The notes under the pieces are model-generated. The model had not been told where the DNA came from, searched no databases, and saw only the letters and a list, made by a program, of their open reading frames with translations. A stretch of DNA of 40,835 nt from the IMG/VR virus record IMGVR_UViG_3300035698_005033, positions 1 through 40,835 of that record. One strand, written 5' to 3'. Of this stretch, positions 36,033 to 40,835 are shown piece after piece (position 1 is the first letter of the stretch; every line of letters begins with the position of its first letter). A program made the translations under genes and the position numbers. The stretch comes from a virus.

Positions 36033-37379
36033 TTACGAGCTTTCGTTCTCGTAAGCTTTCGCAAGCTCTGGCTTTTCAGCTAAGACTTGGTCAAGAGCCT
36101 GTCTGTATTCCAGCTTGTCGTCTTTCTCCATCTTTGTTTTGATAAGAGAATCAAGCTGTTCAGAAGCCTTGACTGGAATCCCGCTTTCTGCACCGAGCTC
36201 CGAAAATAACTTTGCCTTCGGAAAGCCGTCTAAAATGGCTTTAAACTCTATCCTCTGTTCTTCGCTTAAGGAAAGGTAGAAACCTACCACCTTTTCACGA
36301 GATTTCGGTAGAAATAAGCCGTTAGAATTGCTCTCGCCAAAGACATAAGAATTCACGAATTTATCCGCTTGCATCTTCCTCAATTCAGTCATCGCCTTCA
36401 CTCCTTCTTCCGCTTTTTTGGATAATATGTCTAATGATTGTTTGTTTACCGCTATCACTTCACTTGACTTTTTCTTTTCTTTTGCTTCTTTTTCTTTCGC
36501 TTCTGCTTCCGCTTTTTCTTCTTCTTCTTTTTTCTCAGCTTCTAATTCTTCTTCTGTCTTTCCTTCGCCTTCTTTAAGAATATCCTTGTAATCCTCTTTC
36601 TGCTCTTCAGTTAATTCCTCTTTGTTCTCTTTCAAAAAGTCCTTTTCTTCGTCAGTTAGTTCCTCCTTGTCTTTCTTTAATAATTCTTCTAAGGTCATCG
36701 TATTATTTTCCTCAAAAATGTATTCGGACAGCACTACGCCTGCCAATCCTTTAAAATAAGGTCGGTTCGTTAATGCTCCACCGACTAACACGTTTGAATA
36801 AACTTTATGACTTTCAGGGTCTTCGTAGGTTGAGTAAAATTCTGGACTGAAGTATTTATACAGATTGTCTTTTAACAACTGTATGCCTTTCGAAGTCCAT
36901 TCTACTGTCGCCCAAAGACCTTCCCGACCTTTGTTAATTAACTGCTTGAACCAACCGACGGCAGGCAATTCTTGCTCGCCTACGGAATGACCTTCAGTTA
37001 TGGGTATGTCTTTTCTGACTCCATTGTTAAAGTTATCAACAAACTCTCCTAAGTCTTTTTCGCTAATTTTAATCTTCCCATAAACAGGGTGCTTCCAAAC
37101 TCCAACCTTGAAAATCTGAATAATGCTTTTCTTTGTTTCTTCGTCAAATTTAAGTTCTGATAAGTTGATAGGAAATATCAGCTCATTGGCTTTCCGAACC
37201 CATTTCTCTCCTACTTTCTTATAGACTTTTTTAACCGCACTCCAAGCAACCTTGTTGCATCTTTCCTCATCTTTATTGTATTGTTTCCAAGCTGAATTAA
37301 AAGCACTAATCCATATGCTAATGGCGTGCGGAGGAAGTTTCTTTATTCTGCTCGGCGGTTTATAAATTACATATGGCAT
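36033..37379 (-). CDS. ChaB domain-capsid protease-scaffold fusion
   Basis: The 448-residue protein starts with a ChaB-type domain, about 10-65 (LPPHAISIWISAFNSAWKQY...). Then comes a Mu gpI-like protease region, about 70-225: GVWKHPVYGKIKISEKDLGE, DIPITEGHSVGE and AVGWFKQL. An acidic Lys/Glu coiled coil, about 230-310, and a helical scaffold-like end follow. Mu-type I proteins cleave the scaffold and capsid during maturation. GGAGG stands 9 bases before the ATG, with a promoter at 37403-37431. The ChaB fusion is known in some phage head proteins but uncommon. Confidence 0.8.
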   Translation of the reverse strand: MPYVIYKPPSRIKKLPPHAISIWISAFNSAWKQYNKDEERCNKVAWSAVKKVYKKVGEKWVRKANELIFPINLSELKFDEETKKSIIQIFKVGVWKHPVYGKIKISEKDLGEFVDNFNNGVRKDIPITEGHSVGEQELPAVGWFKQLINKGREGLWATVEWTSKGIQLLKDNLYKYFSPEFYSTYEDPESHKVYSNVLVGGALTNRPYFKGLAGVVLSEYIFEENNTMTLEELLKKDKEELTDEEKDFLKENKEELTEEQKEDYKDILKEGEGKTEEELEAEKKEEEEKAEAEAKEKEAKEKKKSSEVIAVNKQSLDILSKKAEEGVKAMTELRKMQADKFVNSYVFGESNSNGLFLPKSREKVVGFYLSLSEEQRIEFKAILDGFPKAKLFSELGAESGIPVKASEQLDSLIKTKMEKDDKLEYRQALDQVLAEKPELAKAYENESS

Positions 37380-37402
37380 AATTGTATTCCTCCAATTACC
37401 TT

Positions 37403-37431
37403 ATAATAGTTTTTTCAAGAAACCTTGTCAA
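37403..37431 (-). promoter_or_regulatory. internal promoter of the head gene cluster
   Basis: TTGACA (37426-37431), 17-base spacer, TATTAT (37403-37408) on the minus strand, followed by GGAGG and the protease ATG at 37379. It would start the protease-capsid-tail transcript separately from the upstream secreted-protein genes. Confidence 0.75.
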
Positions 37432-37434
37432 GTT

Positions 37435-37719
37435 TTATTCTTTTATTATTAAAGTTGTAGTTCCAAGTTGAACCTCTCCTAATTCCCTTGCTGTGTAGAA
37501 AACCTTTAGTATCCCGTTATCGTAAGCTCTCTTATTCCTCCTTGCCGACAAGACGAAATTCAAGACCCTTTCCCTGCCAAAGCTCTCATACATCCTGTCG
37601 AAATCTTTGTTGGAATTGCCGATGAATTTCTTTGAGAGGTTGAATCCTATAAACAGCCCCACTATCAAGAGAAGAATCAGGAATGGCATTTTGTAGTTTA
37701 TCTCGTAGTGTAGTTTCAT
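37435..37719 (-). CDS. small membrane-anchored protein
   Basis: A 94-residue protein with one membrane helix near the N-terminus (MPFLILLLIVGLFIGFNL) and a basic extracytoplasmic or cytoplasmic part (RVLNFVLSARRNKRAYDNG). It overlaps the secreted repeat protein by 4 bases. Family unknown; it belongs to the secreted/membrane block between portal and protease genes. Confidence 0.55.
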   Translation of the reverse strand: MKLHYEINYKMPFLILLLIVGLFIGFNLSKKFIGNSNKDFDRMYESFGRERVLNFVLSARRNKRAYDNGILKVFYTARELGEVQLGTTTLIIKE

Positions 37720-39968
37720 AAGTTTGTTAGTTGTTTATCTTCTTTATATATTATCCTTCTTTCTACCCCAGCCCCGTCTTTTGTAATCCCATAATACAAA
37801 GTATGCAAAAGAGGTTTTTCACTCGTATCGTCAGTAGTCATAATCGCTTTTACCCACAGGAACTTTCCCGTCAAATCTCCTGTTGCATCAGGAATCGTTC
37901 CTTCATCGCTTACCAAGTCAAATGTCCCCGAATAGTCCGTGCTACTACTGTTAATAAGAGCATAAATCTCTATGTTTGTAGTGGCATTGGTCGTAGAAGT
38001 CCATTCTATCTGGCTGGTATCAGTATCATCTATTGTATTGACATTCAAAGAACAAGAAATCCAAGTTCCCGTCGCAGAGCCTCCTGCTCCTGTCGTTCCC
38101 TCATATACCTTTAGAATGTCAACTGCCATATCTCCTGCATACCCTCCAGAAGCTGTTATTTTAAATCTTATCTGCGTAGTCGTAACAGAAAAACTGGTTG
38201 AAGCATTGGTATAAGCAACAGCACTTCCAGCGTGTTGCTGTCCCGATATGCTCCATATCTGAAACCAACTGCTTCCATCATAAGATTCGACAGACAATTT
38301 TCCTATATTAGCCCCATACATATGATAATAGAAATCTACATATCCACAGGTAGTTTCAGAAAGCGTATAAGAAAAAGTGTCTGTATTTCCATTAGTATAA
38401 CAAGCACCGCTTGAAGTTTCTGCAAATACATAATAAGCAGAGCCATCATTTTCTTGCCCATCGTCAGGACCCGTGCTACCAGAAGGAGTTCCAAGACTGT
38501 CCCTTTGCCAACAATTTAATCCTCCATCATCTGACCAATCCCCCATACTTACTTCAAAATCTTCCGTGTCCTGTAATGATTCTCCTGTGCAACCAGCCCC
38601 AGTAACATCCATTGTCAAATCATCTCCACTCGTTACTGTGGTGGCGTGAGTTCCACAATCCCAATGAGCCTCCAAAAAAGTGGTAGTTGATACATCGGCG
38701 GTATAAAACCTTTTATCCGAGCCAGTAGAATTTCCTATGGTGGAAGTCGCTATCGCCCTAAAATGATAAATCTGAAAAGCATTTAAACTTGAAACAGTCG
38801 TCGTGACGGTAACTGTGCCTGTTGCTGTCTTTATATCTACTGAAGTCTGAGTTCCATAGGCAGTAGTAGTCCCATAGTCAAAATAGGTTGCTGTTGAAGT
38901 AGAATCTTGCTGTGTCAATGTAGCATTTAATTGGCACGAATCTCCCTCTATATTCGTAGCATCATCTGTTTCAATAGATGGACTTAAAACGGAAGCAGTA
39001 TATCCTATAAGGAATAAGTCTATACCAACATTCTCTATTTTTTGTTCAGCCACTCTACCACTATCTATCTCTGTCCAAGCGGTATTATGATACGATGAGA
39101 CATAATAACTATCATAACCAGTTTCTCCATTTTTTCTAATTGCATATTGATAATATCCTAAATAAAAGTGTAAAAATGCTCCTGTGTTACCTGAAGGAAT
39201 ATCAGAACCCATATCGACATCTACATAAGAACCCGTAGTAGCAGTAGAATAATCTATGCCATTTGTAAAAGAATCACAATTGCTTTTTAAATACCCGACT
39301 AAATAAATTTCGTGAGTGCTATATTCTGCTTTAGCTTCAAAGATTTCATTCCCATCAACCCCTATAAACCAACCTTGTATGTGTCCACCCAATATATCGT
39401 AATATCTCTCATCTGTTGAACCATTTTCCCTTATGCCCACCTCCCTACCAGCATTAACATTGTCATTCCACACATAAAGAAGTGCAAAAAGTGAAGTATC
39501 TCCTCCTGTATCTGAAGAAATATCAATGTCCGTCCAAGACGTATAACTTGCAGGTTTTTTATCAACTGAATTAGTAAAAAATGAGGCTTCTGTATCGGTA
39601 AAATATCCTACCAAATAAACATAGTTAGAAGCTGTGCTGTCTATATAAGCCTCAAAAATATCATTAGAATCAATCCCGATTGCCACAAAAGAATGACTCT
39701 TTGCCTCAGAATAACAACTAGTTATAGAATCTGTTGAGCCATTCTTCCTGACTCTTAAAAGATACCTGAAATTAACACTGGTGTTTACCACTTCAAGCAT
39801 CACGCCTGCCGTATTCCCAGCATCTACATAGGCAGACACATCTACATCTATCCAAGCATCTGCTGTTGCAGGGGATATGTCTACCCTTGTCACTGGGATT
39901 ATTGCCTCTGCTTTCCCAGAAAGCAATAACATAATGCCTATAAGGATTATGAATAATAATTTTTTCAT
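37716..39968 (-). CDS. large secreted adhesin- or fibre-like repeat protein
   Basis: The 750-residue protein starts with a clear signal peptide (MKKLLFIILIGIMLLLSGKA, cleavage after AEA). Three repeats of about 100 residues follow (to about 335), each with an IDVDVS/TDIDIS strand, 'R.NGSTD' and 'YLVGY' motifs. An FN3-like domain comes next, about 340-425 (TSVDIKTATGTVTVTTTVSS ... YHFRAIATS), then a Cys-containing jelly-roll-like region (DCGTHATTVTSGDDL, FYYHMYGANIGKLSVE). Such proteins are typical of surface adhesins. Why a phage exports it is unclear. Confidence 0.65.
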   Translation of the reverse strand: MKKLLFIILIGIMLLLSGKAEAIIPVTRVDISPATADAWIDVDVSAYVDAGNTAGVMLEVVNTSVNFRYLLRVRKNGSTDSITSCYSEAKSHSFVAIGIDSNDIFEAYIDSTASNYVYLVGYFTDTEASFFTNSVDKKPASYTSWTDIDISSDTGGDTSLFALLYVWNDNVNAGREVGIRENGSTDERYYDILGGHIQGWFIGVDGNEIFEAKAEYSTHEIYLVGYLKSNCDSFTNGIDYSTATTGSYVDVDMGSDIPSGNTGAFLHFYLGYYQYAIRKNGETGYDSYYVSSYHNTAWTEIDSGRVAEQKIENVGIDLFLIGYTASVLSPSIETDDATNIEGDSCQLNATLTQQDSTSTATYFDYGTTTAYGTQTSVDIKTATGTVTVTTTVSSLNAFQIYHFRAIATSTIGNSTGSDKRFYTADVSTTTFLEAHWDCGTHATTVTSGDDLTMDVTGAGCTGESLQDTEDFEVSMGDWSDDGGLNCWQRDSLGTPSGSTGPDDGQENDGSAYYVFAETSSGACYTNGNTDTFSYTLSETTCGYVDFYYHMYGANIGKLSVESYDGSSWFQIWSISGQQHAGSAVAYTNASTSFSVTTTQIRFKITASGGYAGDMAVDILKVYEGTTGAGGSATGTWISCSLNVNTIDDTDTSQIEWTSTTNATTNIEIYALINSSSTDYSGTFDLVSDEGTIPDATGDLTGKFLWVKAIMTTDDTSEKPLLHTLYYGITKDGAGVERRIIYKEDKQLTNL

Positions 39969-40507
39969 CTTATCTGTATTTCAATTCCTTTGTCTTTGAA
40001 ATCTTGAATTTTTTGTAGAGCATCATCGCTTTTCCTTCCGACGAAACTCTCTTGTTCGTCATATTTAAAATTATATTTTTCTTCTGGTATTCTCTTTGCT
40101 AAAACTTGCTTTAAATTCTCCTCGTGAAACTGGACAGTGTAAATGTCCCAAATCAACCCGTGTAGTTCATTGAATTGAGCCTTATTCTCGTCTAAAGTCA
40201 TTAAAACATCATATTTTTGGAATGGCTTACTCTGTCCATATATCCAATAACAATAATAGGCGATTGAAAGTTCATCTGCTATCTGATTGAATTTCACATC
40301 AATCTTCTTCCTTAGTTCTCCAAATTGAACATTCTCAAAGTTTCTCTCTGGAACTATGTAACAATTCTTCGAAGGATACCACTCTGGCGGAGTTAATATC
40401 GGTAGAACCTGAGCTAAAGCAAACCCTCCCACCACCAAAACAATGATTTTCTTCCATTGTTTTTTAACCCAATTCCAAACCTGTTGTAATTTTTCTTTAA
40501 TCATCAT
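39965..40507 (-). CDS. membrane-anchored hypothetical protein
   Basis: The 180-residue protein has a basic N-terminus (KEKLQQVWNWVKKQWKKI), one membrane helix (IVLVVGGFALAQVLPIL) and a soluble helical C-terminal part with paired Cys/Tyr segments. ATG 40507 is chosen because it overlaps the upstream stop; a start 14 codons earlier reads through the end of the fibre gene. Family unknown. Confidence 0.55.
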   Translation of the reverse strand: MMIKEKLQQVWNWVKKQWKKIIVLVVGGFALAQVLPILTPPEWYPSKNCYIVPERNFENVQFGELRKKIDVKFNQIADELSIAYYCYWIYGQSKPFQKYDVLMTLDENKAQFNELHGLIWDIYTVQFHEENLKQVLAKRIPEEKYNFKYDEQESFVGRKSDDALQKIQDFKDKGIEIQIR

Positions 40508-40835
40508 AAGTAAAATGAATACAGATTGATACCCAAGTAGGAGTTCCACTCACCGAAGTTACTATTAAGTCTATCTCGCTATCGGCAGAGATTGAAGCAT
40601 CTGAAAAAGTAGTAGTCGATGTTTCTCCAGAAGCAGGGGATAAATCTGTCCCCATAATGTCTGCTGGTGAGCCATCGTCCTCTTGTAAATCGAAATTGAC
40701 CGTTTGGTCTGATTCTGCCCATATTTTAGTTATCGTAATAGCTTTCGGATATCTCCATAAAGATTTAAGGTCGTCAGAGGCAGTTGGATCTTCAATGTAT
40801 TTACAATCGCTACCCGTGTAAAGCTCAACATCAGC
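40497..40835 (-). CDS. C-terminal fragment of a fibre-like protein
   Basis: The minus-strand frame from the right edge to TAA at 40497-40499 encodes 112 residues (ADVELYTGSDCKYIEDPTAS..., AITITKIWAESDQTVNFDLQ..., ending CIHFTYDD). The composition matches the C-terminal domain of secreted fibre proteins such as the one at 1-2083. In a circular genome it would be the 3' end of that gene, though the junction in this window is out of frame by 2 bases. The start is outside the window. Confidence 0.6.
   Translation of the reverse strand, partial: ADVELYTGSDCKYIEDPTASDDLKSLWRYPKAITITKIWAESDQTVNFDLQEDDGSPADIMGTDLSPASGETSTTTFSDASISADSEIDLIVTSVSGTPTWVSICIHFTYDD

Noticed and set aside
36032-36055. CTTACGAG/CTCGTAAG hairpin at the end of the protease gene as terminator
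   Set aside because: It lies mostly within the last codons and is not followed by a T-run.
1-40835. Integrase, repressor, attachment site, CRISPR array
   Set aside because: No recombinase motif, no lysogeny gene pair and no regularly spaced repeats were seen.

Overview
The window is almost a complete genome of a tailed double-stranded DNA phage of bacteria (siphovirus-like, about 41 kb, AT-rich by eye). Reasons: a full set of head-packaging and tail genes, sigma70-type promoters (TTGACA / TATAAT) and Shine-Dalgarno sites before several genes. Nothing in it names the host. I see no integrase, no lysogeny repressor, no DNA polymerase or full-length helicase, no tRNA and no CRISPR array, so a lytic phage relying on host replication is the simplest reading. 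All recognisable phage genes are on the minus strand except one, the endonuclease at 3425-4246.

Layout in the direction of transcription (high to low coordinates). Early region, about 22.2 kb down to 9.65 kb: small zinc-ribbon, membrane and ribbon-helix-helix proteins, a PD-(D/E)XK exonuclease, an SSB-like protein, a winged-helix replication protein, a MmcB-like nuclease, a helicase-motif-VI mini-protein, a sigma region 4 protein and a RusA resolvase. Late region, starting at a strong promoter (9605-9632): small terminase, large terminase with a LAGLIDADG intein, a portal-MuF fusion with a second intein, a virion-like protein and a fibre gene running off the left end. The order continues at the right end: secreted or membrane proteins, ChaB/protease/scaffold, decoration protein, major capsid, connectors, tail tube, frameshifted tail chaperone, tape measure, tail hub, fibre proteins. 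Then come a large structured-RNA candidate (24128-24409), small genes and a lysis cassette ending at a terminator (22283-22310). Canonical late gene order appears only if the two ends are joined, so the genome is probably circularly permuted.

The most striking feature is in the portal-MuF gene. Its intein (3320-4477) has normal N- and C-terminal splicing blocks, but the endonuclease is not in the intein reading frame. It is a separate gene on the opposite strand (3425-4246): five zinc-finger-like repeats plus a Vsr/EDxHD-like nuclease domain, with its own promoter inside the intein. The codons of the two strands are in exact register, and the endonuclease uses no TTA, CTA or TCA codon among its 12 Leu and 18 Ser. 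That is the condition that keeps the portal-intein frame open on the other strand.

Other points of interest are two promoter-proximal leaders with interleaved, mutually exclusive stems completed by G-U pairs in the minus-strand RNA (16805-16870 and 17902-17970), six homing-type endonuclease genes or remnants in 41 kb, a recurrent GGTCG motif between early genes, and a repeated 30-bp leader element (18458-18487 and 25877-25906).
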